A stretch of 64,000 nucleotides of DNA from Aporrectodea caliginosa. Its lineage: Eukaryota > Annelida > Clitellata > Crassiclitellata > Lumbricidae. The stretch's first letter is position 1. Each line of letters opens with the position of its first letter. A model generated the notes under the pieces. That model ran no database searches and was not told where the DNA came from. It was given only the letters and a program-made list of their open reading frames with translations. The translations under genes were made by a program, and so were the position numbers. Of this stretch, positions 1-10,769 are shown one piece after another. The stretch is from assembly GCA_020284085.1 (NCBI GenBank), contig JACEVL010001855.1, forward strand, positions 434,001 through 498,000, given 5' to 3'.

Positions 1-247
1 TTTTATGCGAGGACGAATAATGGCACGATTGTGGGAAGCAGGTACGGTAGCGGTGATAAGTGAGCAGTTTTTGAGTAGGATCAAAATGGGGGCAAAAATA
101 TGTCGAAGGGATTTAATTATCCAGACAGGGCAGGAATCAAGCTCGCATTGCTTGGAGGAGGATTCACTGACAAGCTTATCGGGGATAAAAGCTGGAGCGC
201 TACTGAATAGCCTCGGCTGTGAGCGGCGCTATATAAATTACTAATTA
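1..247 (+). mobile_element. 3' tail of an L2/CR1-like LINE or SINE
   Basis: Only the end of this element is recognisable. A GCGCTATATAAATT signature at about 226-240 is followed by a short run of ATTAC units. The same GGCGCTATATAAAT signature ends many reverse-transcriptase fragments elsewhere in the window (for example near 9745, 40935 and 51655), which is why I assign it to that family. The upstream 200 bases hold no recognisable domain. Confidence 0.45.
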
Positions 248-476
248 CATTACATTATCAACTTCAGGTAAAGTGACCTCGTTAAAAGCACATAGACCAG
301 GAAAATTTAGGCTGTTAGAGTTCAAGACAGGTAAAGGGGCGTCTTTGGTGGAATGGCGAATAGCTTCAGTTTTGTTTACAAAGTGATCAAGAAGCTCATC
401 AGGTGAGAGTGAGCTTTCAATAGAGAATTGCGGGGATAAAATAGACTTTAATGATTTCCAGAAAGCCTTAGGCCTA
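248..476 (-). mobile_element. LINE fragment, linker between endonuclease and reverse transcriptase
   Basis: Read on the - strand, one frame stays open for about 75 codons with no methionine start. It encodes a FWKSLKSIL motif, then LSPDELLDHFVNKTEAIR, then a VTLPEV-like end. This is the pattern of the segment between the endonuclease and reverse transcriptase of non-LTR retrotransposons (an FWK block, then a DxFNxYF-type block). Both ends are truncated, so it is a dead fragment. Confidence 0.65.
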
Positions 477-749
477 ATTTAATTTAATTTAATTTAATTG
501 GAACCAGAAGATGGTAAAATATATCCAGCGTAACACATAACAAATGAAGGAAACGTATTAGAGTCATTTTCTGCTATTAGATCAATTAGACATTTCTGTT
601 GTCACAATGATTTTAAAAATAAAACTCGCCATAATTATTTCAAATCAATTATTACTATGAATGTACTATTGAGGAGATTATTGTTTCCATGGTTATTTTG
701 GATATATGCTTTACTGTTTATTTTACCTGTTGCATTTGACTTTGAAAAT

Positions 750-1320
750 TGTCCACTCCGTTACCGTCACTTTCACACAGGGTCGAACATAACATTATAG
801 AAATACGACTACAAATTATAGTTTTTCAAAAACTTTATATGTTTCGTAAACAGCATTGAAACGCCTATGATTTAATAAGTTTGTCATTAAATGAAACAGT
901 ACTTATTGTGGCTAAATGAATTATTTTCAGCTGTCACCTGAAATAATGTCCACTCCGTTACCGTACATAAATCTTTGCACTACTACTTACTTACCAACAT
1001 CTGGGTCTGTTGCAAATTAGTCAGACCATTTATGACGTCTGTGCTTGTGTATACTTCTTTTATATGCTTACTTTTCGAATATATGCGGTAATAATTTGGT
1101 TTGAAAGGTGTAATATACGCATGATACGTTTAATAGGTGTCCACTCCGTTACCAAGAATTAGTCTACATTGAAGATGCTCATGTAGTCAACAATTATAAG
1201 GTTTCATCTCCTAAATGAACAAAATTGATATGTTGAAAAATTTGGTCCGAAACGTGGGCGATAAAAAGTTTATTTCATGTTATGTTGAAATTGTCCACTC
1301 CGTTACCTGTCCACTCCGTG
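750..1320 (+). repeat. Dispersed direct repeats of TGTCCACTCCGTTACC
   Basis: The 16-base word occurs in the same orientation at 750-765, 947-962, 1138-1153 and 1292-1307, and a truncated copy directly abuts at 1308-1320. Spacings are 197, 191, 154 and 16 bases. The sequence between the copies is not obviously repeated and I see no coding potential. The last copy sits at the left breakpoint of the inverted segment that follows. A weaker relative lies near 3719. Confidence 0.7.
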
Positions 1321-2226
1321 CAGTGATAGGCCACAACTTTAGGTATTGTAATAGGTTACAGCAACTTGCTGTAGTAACTTGCTGTGCTTTGATTAAAATT
1401 TGACAAATTTTTTATATATGTATCGAACTATCGATAATCAAAATCTAATTCCGATGGCTAATTTATTAGCTGCTTGCTGCCAAATCTAATTCTAATCGAT
1501 TAACTAGAAGATTTTGTTAATTCTAATCGTTAAGCAAATTTCAGTTTCTAATTCTAATCTATTAGCAATTCTAGCTAATCGTAGCCTACCCATCTCTGAT
1601 GTGCACGTGTACAGACACAGATGTGAACAGCATAAACATAAAGCTGTAAGAGTACTGAATATATGTTTTAATCTTTGCAATTGTTCAATTGGTAACAGAG
1701 ATTAAACTGAAGGCCTATTCAACATGCCAAACGTTTAATTTCATGTTCAGGTAACGTAAGAAACAAAATTATCAGTAAAACAGGTTTGCAAGGAAGTAGG
1801 AACCAGAGTGACAGCAGTTAACTTTTGAAATATAAACAATGAAACTACATACGTGAACATGAAATTGATTGGTTTAAATGCATAAGTTTTCAATAATCGA
1901 ACATGAGCTGGGTAGCGAGAGAAGTCGAACTTTCGGTATTTCACGTAGCATAACGAATTAATCTAAAATTTCAATCAGAACCAATTCGCGATCGTAACTT
2001 TTCTCAACAGTTCTGGGTAGCCAGGTATTCAGTAAATTAAGGTGAAGGTAAGGTAAGCCAAGATCAGAGGAGGTAGGCCTATGGTATGGTAACGTATTCG
2101 CTCCTTTGTTAGGCTACAAAGTTTTTCAACATTTATTCCTCAAAGATGCAATCATCGCAACAGATAATTTGGCTGAAATGAACATCATTCAACCCGCAAG
2201 CATAATTTTAATAGGTTAAATGGCTT
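1319..2226 (-). other. Inverted segment of gene copy A, including its exon 3
   Basis: This segment matches, in reverse complement, the intron 2 to intron 3 stretch of copies C and D (34.68-37.7 kb with its insertion removed, and 47.1-47.95 kb). Blocks on either side, including exon 4 at 2610, run in the normal + orientation. It contains the AATCGATTAG-rich module (about 1400-1600), the exon 3 remnant and the stretch matching the TAGCCTAACAAAGGAGCGAA block. The left breakpoint falls at the last TGTCCACTCCG word. Confidence 0.75.
1853..1962 (-). pseudogene. Copy A exon 3 remnant, DUF1647 family
   Basis: The - strand encodes KYRKFDFSRYPAHVR followed by LLKTYAFKP, clearly homologous to exon 3 of copies B, C and D. 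It retains the TTTTAG acceptor and the GTATGT donor. It is 110 bp instead of 105 because of a 5 bp insertion near the donor end, which breaks the phase-0 junction. It is also inverted relative to exon 4 of the same copy, so it cannot be spliced to it. Confidence 0.8.
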
Positions 2227-2609
2227 AACAACAAAGAATAGGCGATTAGGAGATCTTACGATTAAACTAAAATTCACGTATCTAATTCAAAACTGACAAC
2301 ACTGCTCGTTCATAAATTCTATCATGAGTTCCATTTAGCCTACATCCCTCGCCGTCTCAATTCTAAACACCATCCATCTTAGCCGTCTGACTATCTGCCT
2401 GCCTGACCCCTTTGGAGGATGACCTGGAACCGACTTTGACCCTACCTGCCTATCGACCTTGTTTCGACTAAGCGCCTGTTAATAAGCTGGTTCCCGCGAC
2501 TCCGCGTTTTTGGCGCTGTACAATTAGCAAAATTTTGAGATTAGGATAAAAAGGCAAATTATTTTACTTTCCAGTCGATATACCTTCTACGTGAATCATT
2601 GTATTTCAG

Positions 2610-3146
2610 GAGATGTTGTCTGAGTTTCCTCGAGTCTTCTGGATCGATTCATCTATTCGTTTTAAGACGAATAATCTGAGTCTCACGCTGGACGAAGTAT
2701 TCAGCAGCGGTGGAATTCTGACATTTGATCGATCGGGCCATTCCAATTTCGAAACTACTCACAATGGAATGTATAAATTTCTTCCTATTTCTAAATCAGC
2801 GGCCGTTAATACCGGGCAGTACGGAGCCAACAGTATCTAAACAGTATCTACATTCATCGAACTGAAGAGATATACACACGCATCCTATTTTGGTGGGTGT
2901 TATGCGCCCTTAATGAGGAATGCATTGCTCCCACCCTTCAGATGTCCTGTGATTTCAAGGGGAATTACGTTTGGGCCAGATGTCATCGTTTTGACCAGTC
3001 AGCTCTTAACATCCTAATGGCCAACGATTTCCTCAACAATGTCTCTCGTTACACGTTATAATTATGATCTGCTGTCTGTTAATCGTCGCTGGGCCCATCA
3101 AGATCTTCTGGTCGTTTGCAAGAAATCGGCTGAATACGTTTTTTAG
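2610..3146 (+). pseudogene. Copy A exon 4, broken DUF1647-family terminal exon
   Basis: The exon follows an intact TATTTCAG acceptor and starts like its paralogues (EMLSEFPRVFWIDSSIRF). An 11 bp tandem duplication (2829-2839 and 2840-2850) puts a TAA in frame after the GQYGANSI motif. Homology continues downstream in another frame through the CHRFDQSALNILMA block. Near 3055-3070 the sequence diverges, and the stretch corresponding to PTGIKKK just before the stop is deleted. The copy is dead. No exon 1 or exon 2 for copy A is visible in the window. Confidence 0.85.
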
Positions 3147-3286
3147 TAGATAAGCAAACCAAGCCGTCTCTTGGAAGTGGTAACATTTGTGGAGTTTGAA
3201 AACACCAAAGTTATTTTTAGGTTTTTTTCTTATATAGAGAGATGATCACTCAGGATTTGTTGCTTTTATCATCATTATAATTGTTG

Positions 3287-3348
3287 TTCTTATTATTATA
3301 ATAATTATTAATTATTATTATTATATATTATTCATCTATTATTATTAC

Positions 3349-3441
<93 letters not shown>

Positions 3442-3448
3442 TATTATT

Positions 3449-3519
<71 letters not shown>
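3287..3519. repeat. Compound microsatellite (ATT)n then (CAT)n
   Basis: The tract is mostly ATT/TTA triplets to about 3449 and then pure CAT to about 3518. It lies just downstream of the broken copy A exon 4. Long poly-Met, poly-Ile, poly-Asp and poly-Asn frames across it are triplet artefacts. Confidence 0.95.
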
Positions 3520-4960
3520 TAGGTCTACAACCATAATTATTAAACGCGTATAAAGTCACACAGAAATGGGAATTTGGGGCAAACTATAAGAATCTTGACA
3601 AAATGGGCAAAATTGAACCATAACTAAACAATAGGCCCAGATAATTATAGGCATCCACATTGAGCCTATAGCCTATAATAAAATTGCTGCAAATGTGGTG
3701 TCATTCAGATGTAATCGCATTTCCACTCCGTTCAAATATTAATTGCTGCAATTTAGGCCTACTAATCATTGTCAAGTCGGAGATTTTGGAGCGTGTTCAA
3801 AATCCGAGATTTCAAGGGTCAGTTGAACGATTAGTCGGATATAGGTCTGTAAATGAGGTAGAGAATTTAAGAATCACTCGTGATTGATTTCTTCTGCTAA
3901 TATGTACGACAATCTTCATTACTTCAGAGGACGATGGTTATACTGGGGCGTTGGACGACGCAGAAGAAGTACTCCGTTTATGATGTGGATATGATGCCTA
4001 TAGCCACACTGTTTTGCAAAGTAACGTATTAAACATTATATTGCGCCCTTCTTACACCTCCAAAAGCGCTGCCTATATCGCTATCTAACTGACCTTTTTA
4101 CAAGTTTGACTTGAGATAAACAGGAAATTATTTGAAACAGTGCGAACATTAAAAAGAAGAATGTTCGAAACACGAGGATACCCACTGTGCTCTTTGTTCA
4201 TACGTTTTTTTCACGAGGATACCCACTGTGTCATAAAAATGTGTTGAAGCGATGAACGTGTAAATCTCCACAGGCAGCAGAGCACAGGAGTCAGTAACCA
4301 GTCTGACTCAGAGCCAGAACACAACGCTCTTTGATGTATTCCGGGCAGTGCCGACCATCGCGGATCTTCTACGGCTAAGAAGGATCGTGAACCGAATCCG
4401 TTCTTCCATAGAAAGCCAGTACAGCGTATTTCACATACATGCTGATGTAAGTGAATAGGCTATTTGAAAATTCAAAGTAGAATAGAAATAAATTGTTTAT
4501 GATATTTCTGCAAAGCATTGTATAGCTTGTCTGCAAGTATCATAGATATTAATAGCTGAGTTATATTATGATGTCAAACAATGAATATCAGTGACATTGT
4601 AAAATACTGTTTAGACGCCTTTAAATGGTGTCATTTGAACTCTATTAATTCTTTGTTTTTTAATTGTATTGTACATAATTTTGAATTGTCGTCAACGGCC
4701 TTTGATGTCATATGATGACGGTAAACTTGTGAATAAAAAAAAGGCTATTTGGGTATCTCGAACACTGTCATCATTTTGGCCAATATCGTCACCATCTTTT
4801 CCTGGACACATTCCCTTCATAGGCAGTCCTGTGTCTTCTCGGACTTCCATCTTATTATTACCATTAGCACATTTTTTTTTTTTTTATCGAGGACTTGTCA
4901 GATATTAATAATCGACGAAGACAAAATCGTTTTCATCCTGGAGTTAGGCCTATTGTTACT
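3520..4960. other. Stretch without recognised gene
   Basis: I see no exon with conserved residues and no long open frame. Two copies of CACGAGGATACCCACTGTG (about 4171-4190 and 4212-4231) form a short direct repeat. Around 4050-4110 there is a short match to the LINE-tail-like sequence at about 25.9 kb (AAAAGCGCTGC followed by GCTATCT and ACTGA). Confidence 0.4.
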
Positions 4961-4963
4961 GTA

Positions 4964-5033
<70 letters not shown>

Positions 5034-5042
5034 TATTATTAT
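4964..5042. repeat. (TTA)n microsatellite
   Basis: A nearly pure TTA/ATT run of about 26 units with one break near 5031. Confidence 0.95.
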
Positions 5043-5439
5043 CTTGACCGTCGACGAAGCAAAATTTTCACCTTCAGTGAATTTGGCTTGCATAGAAGTT
5101 CTTACATTGTAGAATTAGATCAGATAGCCCTGGGACTATTATTACTCTGCCGTCACAATTGAGAAATAACGTTTTCAGAAATATTAAAAAATATTGCATA
5201 TTATTAATAATTATTTTTTTATTTTTTTTTTATTTTTTATCGCATATTAAGAATTAAATGGACCTAGTTTTGCATTCAAAATTAACAACAGTTAAATTTT
5301 ATATTAAATTTGAAAAATATCATTCTAACTATTATTATGTTTGACGCATTAAGTTATATAGTAATTATTAGGCCTATAGGCCTGTTCTGTGTTCAAACAG
5401 TTTTTCGTGAAACGGACATTTTCGATTACGTCAAATATA

Positions 5440-5518
5440 ATATCCGCAATGAATTTAATTGGAATCGGAAGATGGCAAAATATTATTATGTCCAGCGTAA
5501 GACATCACAAAATAAGTA
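5440..5518 (+). repeat. Stray copy of the gene-array 5' flank
   Basis: This short block (GAATTTAATTGGAATCGGAAG then CCAGCGTAAGACATCACAAAAT) matches the 5' flanks of copy B (about 11130-11190) and copy D (about 44490-44560). A weaker match lies at about 497-545. It suggests remnants of additional or truncated gene units. Confidence 0.5.
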
Positions 5519-5591
5519 AGTAAGTAAGTGTGTTCTTTATTAAACGCTGGTAAACGCAAGGCGCTGTACATACAAAGTTATACCAAATTTT
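5515..5591 (-). mobile_element. LINE 3' end, - strand (first piece)
   Basis: An (AAGT)n run is followed by GTTCTTTATTAAACGCTGG and GGCGCTGTACAT, the reversed 3' end seen in several LINE copies here. The sequence TGTACATACAAAGTTAT at 5568 recurs at 7868, where the same element appears to resume, so 5592-7867 looks inserted. Confidence 0.55.
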
Positions 5592-5954
5592 TTATAAATG
5601 AATTCTAATAGTGGGCAAAAGTTGCAACTTGGGTAGAGGAAGAAACACACAAAAAATTTTAAATTTCAAATGATATCTTCTGCCCTCTACCACCAATGCA
5701 ATATTTCAAATTTTAATTTTTTTTCGGTAAAAATCGCATAGAAGCCATTATATTTCGTAACAACAGAGTACTGCTATTATACAATATTCTGTTTAATATT
5801 ACGAAACCTTAGCTCAATTATGCACCATGCAGAGTGGAACAGATTGTAAAATGTAATTTATGCTGTAGGATAGAGGCCAAGAATTTTTATCCAAAAATAT
5901 CTCGGTTCGCACATCATTCTGAATGACTGGATTTTTACCTTAGTGAATGTCGAT

Positions 5955-6640
5955 AACTTTTGGAATTGTATTGTATCTATATATTTATGAAGTGCCTCTC
6001 GCAGTGCTCACCAATCAGAGACTCTCCCTGTGTAAATGACCCAGACAAAAGAAAGTGGTCTTAAGACAACGAATGGAGGCATTTGGACCACCAGTTCATG
6101 AGGGGGAATTTGTTAATGAAGCTGAATCAGGGAGCTGATTCCATAGGGAAGGGTCAATGAAGGCAAAAGCTTGGAAATAGGGCTATTAATCTGGCCGCAG
6201 CATTTAGAACCGACTGAAGAGGAGGAGAGACAGACTTTTGGGAGGCCAACAAGAGAGAGTGACAGTAATCAACTCGGAATCAAATGAAGGCATCAATAAC
6301 AGAGGTTAAAACGGAGGAGAGGTGCGTCGGCTTGCTCTGAGCCGTCAGAGTTGCAAGTAGGAAGATGGCTTAAGATTAGCGATGCATTTAATAAAGGTAA
6401 GCGTGGTGTCGAGGACTACTATACACTAAGATCTCGATCGCTGGAGTGGAAAGCAGCGGACAGGAATCTCTCAGCAAGAAGAAGGTAGTCAAGCTCAAGA
6501 AGTTGCTGGGGAGTGCCAAACCATATGAGCTGCATCCAGAGGTGAAGGTCGAGAGAGACAGAGAGACAGACAGAAACAGAGAGACAGAGGCAGTGCAACT
6601 AGTAAGAGGAAGCTGAACAAAGGGGGCCGTGAACCGATTC
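5955..6640 (-). mobile_element. L2/CR1-like LINE reverse transcriptase C-terminal fragment
   Basis: On the - strand, with several frame changes, I read an IWFGTPQQLLELDY block (about 6490-6540), then a GLPK...LNAAARLIA block (about 6190-6260) and then AFAFIDPSLWNQLPDS (about 6120-6180). These are the ordered C-terminal motifs of L2/CR1-type non-LTR reverse transcriptases. The 3' end near 5985 carries the tail that also occurs, on the other strand, near 55890-55940. There is no intact frame, so this is an old fragment. Confidence 0.6.
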
Positions 6641-7289
6641 CTGTATGTCATCTACATAGAGGTCACCCGTTGAAGAGTGTGTTTAGAAATATGGCAGGAA
6701 GGTCGGCCGTGTATAGGAAGTAAAGGCGAATGATGAGCCCTGAAACCTTGTTGTCATCAAATTTGACCATAAGTCCAGTTCACAAGACTTTAAGTTTGGG
6801 TTTTCTCAATTCGTAGGACCAAGTTTTTCTACTATAGACCGCCTTCTTCCGACGGTGGAGAGCACGAAATTGAGTGATCCAAGCAAGTCAATTAGCAGGA
6901 TCCCTAGTCCAATGGATCGAGCCAAGGTAACCAGCGAGTCCTCACTCCCCGAAGCGGTAGCATGGTGTCGATGGGCTGGTTCATGGTGGAGGAATGGAGG
7001 ACGTATAGAGCTGGTCAGCGTTTAAGGCATCAAGCGTCGATGGTGGGAGAGAGAGCTCACATCTACGAAGTGCGTCGCCGGGCATCCGACAGTCAAGGGA
7101 TCCCCGACTATAGGACATGCGAATGGCATGGAGAGGCTGAGAATGGAGATGGGGCGACAAGAACTAGATGCACGCGTGATCTGAAAGAGTACCGTAAGTG
7201 AATTAAACACAATCCCTGGGAATATATAAAATTGCAGCACTTCATTGGATTCTGATTTGAACGTGTATTTCATGACTTTGCCACCGCTC

Positions 7290-7640
7290 GACATGACTCA
7301 GAATCATCCAGATCAAGATAAATTTGGCCTAGCTATTGCCAATTTTCTCTTCATTTTGACATTTTGACCTTGAATTATGTTAGCCTTCTAGTTATATGTC
7401 CCTCTGATGCAGCCCTTATTGGTCCGATCAAATAGGTAAAAGTGACCAAAATAGAATAATATTTAGCTGAGTTGTGGCCTTTTCCCTTGAGTTTGACCTT
7501 TTGACCTTGATTTTTTGTGTTTTACATAAGAATGCTTATTAATTTCAGAGGGCTTCTACTTTGACATTAATTAGTAGACCCTAACGGATCTTCATGCCAA
7601 ATTTGGTGCTTTTATCCGTGGGTAACGATATTTTCACTAA
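7290..7640. repeat. Dispersed repeat family, copy 1
   Basis: About 340 bases closely resemble 50840-51190. Shared blocks include GAATCATCCAGAT, TTGACCTTGAATTATGTTAGCC, TCGGTCCGATCAAATAG-like sequence and CCAAATTTGGTGCTTTTATC. It is non-coding. The two copies diverge at the same ends, so this is a repeat family and not a gene duplication. Confidence 0.7.
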
Positions 7641-7867
7641 GCCACCTCACTAACAATATTTAATTCAAGAAAAATTAATGCATTACATGGACGTTTCCCA
7701 CAGACTTTATAGTGTAAACTTTCCTCGCCGGTAGAGGGCAGAAGACAAAAGGCAAAATCAAAAATATTTTGGGCACTACTTACTCTAACATACTGACAAC
7801 TTTCCATCACTATTAGAAAACGTTTGCTGAAAATAACTTTTTTCCCTAGACTTTCACTCCACCCTAC

Positions 7868-8225
7868 TGTACATACAAAGTTATGCCAAATAGGCCTAGT
7901 AGCAGAAAAGTTAGTAAAATAATAATTAAACTAAAAACACTGGCCTAGCTAGGCTAGCTGTACAACATCCTAACAAGGAAACCGCGCCTGATGAAGGAAG
8001 CAAATCTAGAAAGAACACGGTTATGCGAGCGTGGGCGCAGATCATGATTAGTAGGCCTATGTATATAGAACAGGGCGTAGTACTTGTAGTAGGTAATGGA
8101 GGATATGTCCAGGATTATTAAAGATATTTTTAAAAGGTGTTGGTCGACATTTTTTTCCAACAGTATGAAAAGATTTGGGTAGAAAGCCAAAGCGAACCAG
8201 CTTAACCAGAGCACTTAAAGAGTCA
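7868..8225 (-). mobile_element. LINE reverse transcriptase extreme C-terminus, - strand
   Basis: The - strand encodes LRPRSHNRVLSR...RGFLVRMLYS, which parallels SLRPRTHNRIIP...KTFVTRMLYT at 35960-36060 on the + strand. Both are the last residues of the same non-LTR reverse-transcriptase family. The - strand 3' end continues as the piece at 5515-5591 once the insertion is removed. Confidence 0.6.
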
Positions 8226-8258
8226 CGTTCCTGTTTGCTGGCGAAGCCACACCATCCT

Positions 8259-8266
8259 TAATAATT

Positions 8267-8298
<32 letters not shown>

Positions 8299-8315
8299 TA
8301 ATAATAATAATAATA

Positions 8316-8366
<51 letters not shown>

Positions 8367-8367
8367 C

Positions 8368-8449
<82 letters not shown>

Positions 8450-8450
8450 T
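8259..8450. repeat. (TAA)n microsatellite
   Basis: About 190 bases of AAT/TAA triplets with a few interruptions (CAACAA near 8365). Confidence 0.95.
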
Positions 8451-8671
8451 CTCAGCAGCGACAGGCGACCAGCGTGAGACTAGTCATCTTCTACAACGCT
8501 TATCAGTCGCCCTACAAATTGGAAACGCTCTATCTGTTTTAGGCACCACAGATTGCAACAACAGTAGCCCAGGACTGATCGAAGGCTTCTAAATATTGAA
8601 AACAGTTACTTTTAATCAGTCTGTAAATAAGTTTGTTGGCTTTATGAAGAAATAAATTTGCTTCTATAATA

Positions 8672-8672
8672 C

Positions 8673-8720
<48 letters not shown>

Positions 8721-8721
8721 G
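8672..8721. repeat. (TAA)n microsatellite at a reversed LINE 3' end
   Basis: The triplet run directly precedes TATCTTTTCTTTAATTAAGCG (8722 on), the same junction as at 41096-41215. This suggests the run is the simple-sequence tail of a - strand retroelement. Confidence 0.85.
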
Positions 8722-8985
8722 TATCTTTTCTTTAATTAAGCGCCTGACAAGCGCACTGCGCTGTACATTTACATGTTATGCAATTGAAACAATCTTAACT
8801 ACTAACAGAACAGACAGCCTGCAATACACGGCGCTAATAGCAGCCTACAAAGCATATCCGCTCTACGCCAGTGTGTTATCCAATGCGCTATCGGGCCTAT
8901 GACGATTAAAAATTCAGAGGAGTCCAAATTAAAGAAGACATAAATCAACAAAGTTGCAGCCATGCAAGGCGAGGCTCATTGTACT
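8722..8985 (-). mobile_element. LINE 3' region, - strand
   Basis: The sequence GCGCCTGACAAGCGCACTGCG and the following TGTACATTTACATGTTATGCAA recur at 41160-41210. In the opposite orientation, the block with GCAGGCTGTCTGTTCTGTTAG recurs near 12020-12045. It is non-coding here. Confidence 0.55.
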
Positions 8986-9014
8986 TTTGCTGCCACCTAG
9001 GGAGTGAAGGCAAG

Positions 9015-9143
9015 AGCTAAACCCAGGGGCCTTACGGGAATCCAAACGGGTCCGAGAAAACTTCAGGCAAAAGTGTTAGCCATTATACTATCCCCCTCCC
9101 CAATTTAGCATGCGGTTAACAGTGGTGGCCCGGACCACATCAT
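9015..9143 (+). repeat. Left arm of a 129 bp inverted repeat
   Basis: This arm is, as far as I can align by eye, a perfect reverse complement of 9358-9486. The two arms are separated by a 214-base spacer. The arm holds CGGGTCCGAGAAAACTTCAG and TTTAGCATGCGGTTAACAG. The perfection suggests a young duplication or gene-conversion maintenance. Confidence 0.85.
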
Positions 9144-9357
9144 AAAGCCTGACCCCGACAGCCCATGCGAGATCAGCATACGATGGGCGTGAAGTGATTG
9201 CTTGGCCCGTACACAAATTCTTTGGATATGGAAGGAGGGGATACCGAACTTTGCGGAAATCACAATGGTTAATACCCAATGTATTCAGGGTTATGACAAT
9301 TTGTATACACGTAGGATTGGAGGGCCTTGTTCATGATTCGCATTTGGTCTGGTACAA

Positions 9358-9486
9358 ATGATGTGGTCCGGGCCACCACTGTTAACCGCATGCTAAATTG
9401 GGGAGGGGGATAGTATAATGGCTAACACTTTTGCCTGAAGTTTTCTCGGACCCGTTTGGATTCCCGTAAGGCCCCTGGGTTTAGCT
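9358..9486 (-). repeat. Right arm of a 129 bp inverted repeat
   Basis: This is the reverse complement of 9015-9143. It runs directly into a + strand LINE reverse-transcriptase C-terminus at about 9487. The arms could come from a LINE copied with an inverted duplication of its own 5' part. Confidence 0.85.
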
Positions 9487-9785
9487 GTCCTGTCCTTAGT
9501 GCTAGGGGCTCTCGATCCCTCCGCTCATCTGAACAGGCACTCCTACTTGTCCCTTTTGCTCGAACCTCCACTATGCAGAATCGCGCTTTCTCGGTGGGGC
9601 CCCTCGACCTGGAATGGCCTTCCTCTGGAGCTTCGCGTTGTTCCTAGGACCTTCTCTCCCACGTTCTTTTCTCACCTTAAAACCGTTCTTTTTGGCCGTG
9701 CTGGAGTCGGGAGCGCCTCTGAGTAGTTTCCTTTAAGGGGCGCTATACAAATGTTCGGTATGAATGAATGAATGAATGAATAAAT
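9487..9785 (+). mobile_element. L2/CR1-like LINE C-terminus and 3' tail
   Basis: The C-terminal motifs are SLRSSEQA...LVPFARTSTMQNRAFS in one frame, then STWNGLPLELR and FFSHLKTVLFGRAGVGSASE in the next frame, so a frameshift separates them. They are followed by the AAGGGGCGCTATACAAATG tail and (GAAT)n. The same C-terminus-plus-tail arrangement occurs at 40486-40968 and, on the - strand, at 25380-25690. Confidence 0.8.
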
Positions 9786-10690
9786 AATTTCTTTCAATTT
9801 AGAATGGTTAAGGTGGAGATTGCATTAGAAGCAAACCGCGATCTCGGTCCTTTCCTTGACAGTGACCTATCAATGAGGTCACACATCACAGGTCTTGTGA
9901 GGATCAACTTCGTAATCGTAATCGCAATCGTAATCTCCAAATTTCTAAAGCGCCACTCGAAAGCCAAGCGCAGGGCATCAGCTTATTCACGAGCGCTGAA
10001 CCTATCAACTTCGCAATCCTAAGACAGCTGAGGTCTGTCTCTCGGTCTCTCACACAAGATGTGACTCCCCATCTTGTGCAAAGTTTTGTCCTGAGCCGAA
10101 TTGATTGATGAAATTTCGTCTTTGTTGGCTTGCCACAGCGCAGTAGGCCTATCACTTGGCTCCAGGCGATCATAAAGGCTGCTTCTCTGGTCTTGCGTTT
10201 AAAAAAGTTCGACCACATTACAACCGCGATTGAAGGCGAGCTTCAATGGCTCAGAATAGGCGAGTGCATCAATTTCAAACTCTGAATCCTGGTGCGTAAA
10301 TGCCTGAATAACTGCGCACCACACTATCTCGCAGACAACATCAGGCCACTATCAAATGATTCCAACAGGTCGCGACCGCGATCATCAAAGTCCGCTGATG
10401 TTTTCGTTCCTGCAACAAAAACTACATGTAAGGCGGGTGATCGGGCCTTTCGTGTCGCTGGCCCTCGTGCCTGGAACAGTCTTCCCGCAACTAGCCAGGA
10501 AATCAAAAGCTTTTATGTTTAAAACAACAGTCAAAACTATAGGCCCCTACTTGCTATAGCTATCAAGCTCTTTAATTTGTGCTGACAGTTGACATTGTGT
10601 AAAGCATCCTAGAAGTAGCTTGCTACTAACGATGCTTGCTACTAACGATGCTCTAGAAATGGTCGTAATTACAATTACAATTACGATTTA
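9786..10690 (+). mobile_element. L2/CR1-like LINE reverse transcriptase C-terminal half
   Basis: In order on the + strand: LGPFLDSDLSMRSHITGLV (about 9850-9900), HLVQSFVLSRID (about 10065-10105), a degenerate FDHIT...LQWL block (about 10208-10250), then CLNNCAPHYLADNIRPLS and AFRVAGPRAWNSLPAT (10292-10500). It ends in an (ATTAC)n-type tail near 10665-10690. Several frameshifts are present and one short insertion interrupts it at about 9915-10005. Confidence 0.75.
9905..10017 (-). mobile_element. Short retroelement insertion flanked by ATCAACTTCG
   Basis: Direct copies of ATCAACTTCG (about 9903-9912 and 10006-10015) flank a unit starting with (TAATCG)n and containing TAAAGCGCCACTCGAAAGCC and CTTATTCACGAGCGCT. 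Relatives occur at 60505-60600 and on the opposite strand at about 62060-62140. The simple-repeat end is at the left, so the element lies on the - strand inside the + strand LINE. Confidence 0.6.
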
Positions 10691-10769
10691 TTGGCGGCCG
10701 GAGCGATGAGCTCTGCGTGACTTCACCACGAAATTTATGTGGTTTTCATTTATGCTAATTTTCTGAATG

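Larger units (their letters stand above)
5592..7867. mobile_element. Insertion with short inverted arms splitting a LINE
   Basis: The insertion is bounded by near-identical 24-base direct copies (5568-5591 and 7868-7891). Its ends look inversely related: TTCTAATAGTG and TCTTCTGCCCTCTACC in the left 120 bases reappear in reverse complement within the right 145 bases. Inside are a - strand reverse-transcriptase fragment and a dispersed repeat. The element class is unclear. Confidence 0.4.

Noticed and set aside
3328..3559. Long open frames with poly-Met/Ile and poly-Asp/Asn
   Set aside because: They read straight through the ATT/CAT triplet microsatellite in all frames and have no conserved sequence outside it.
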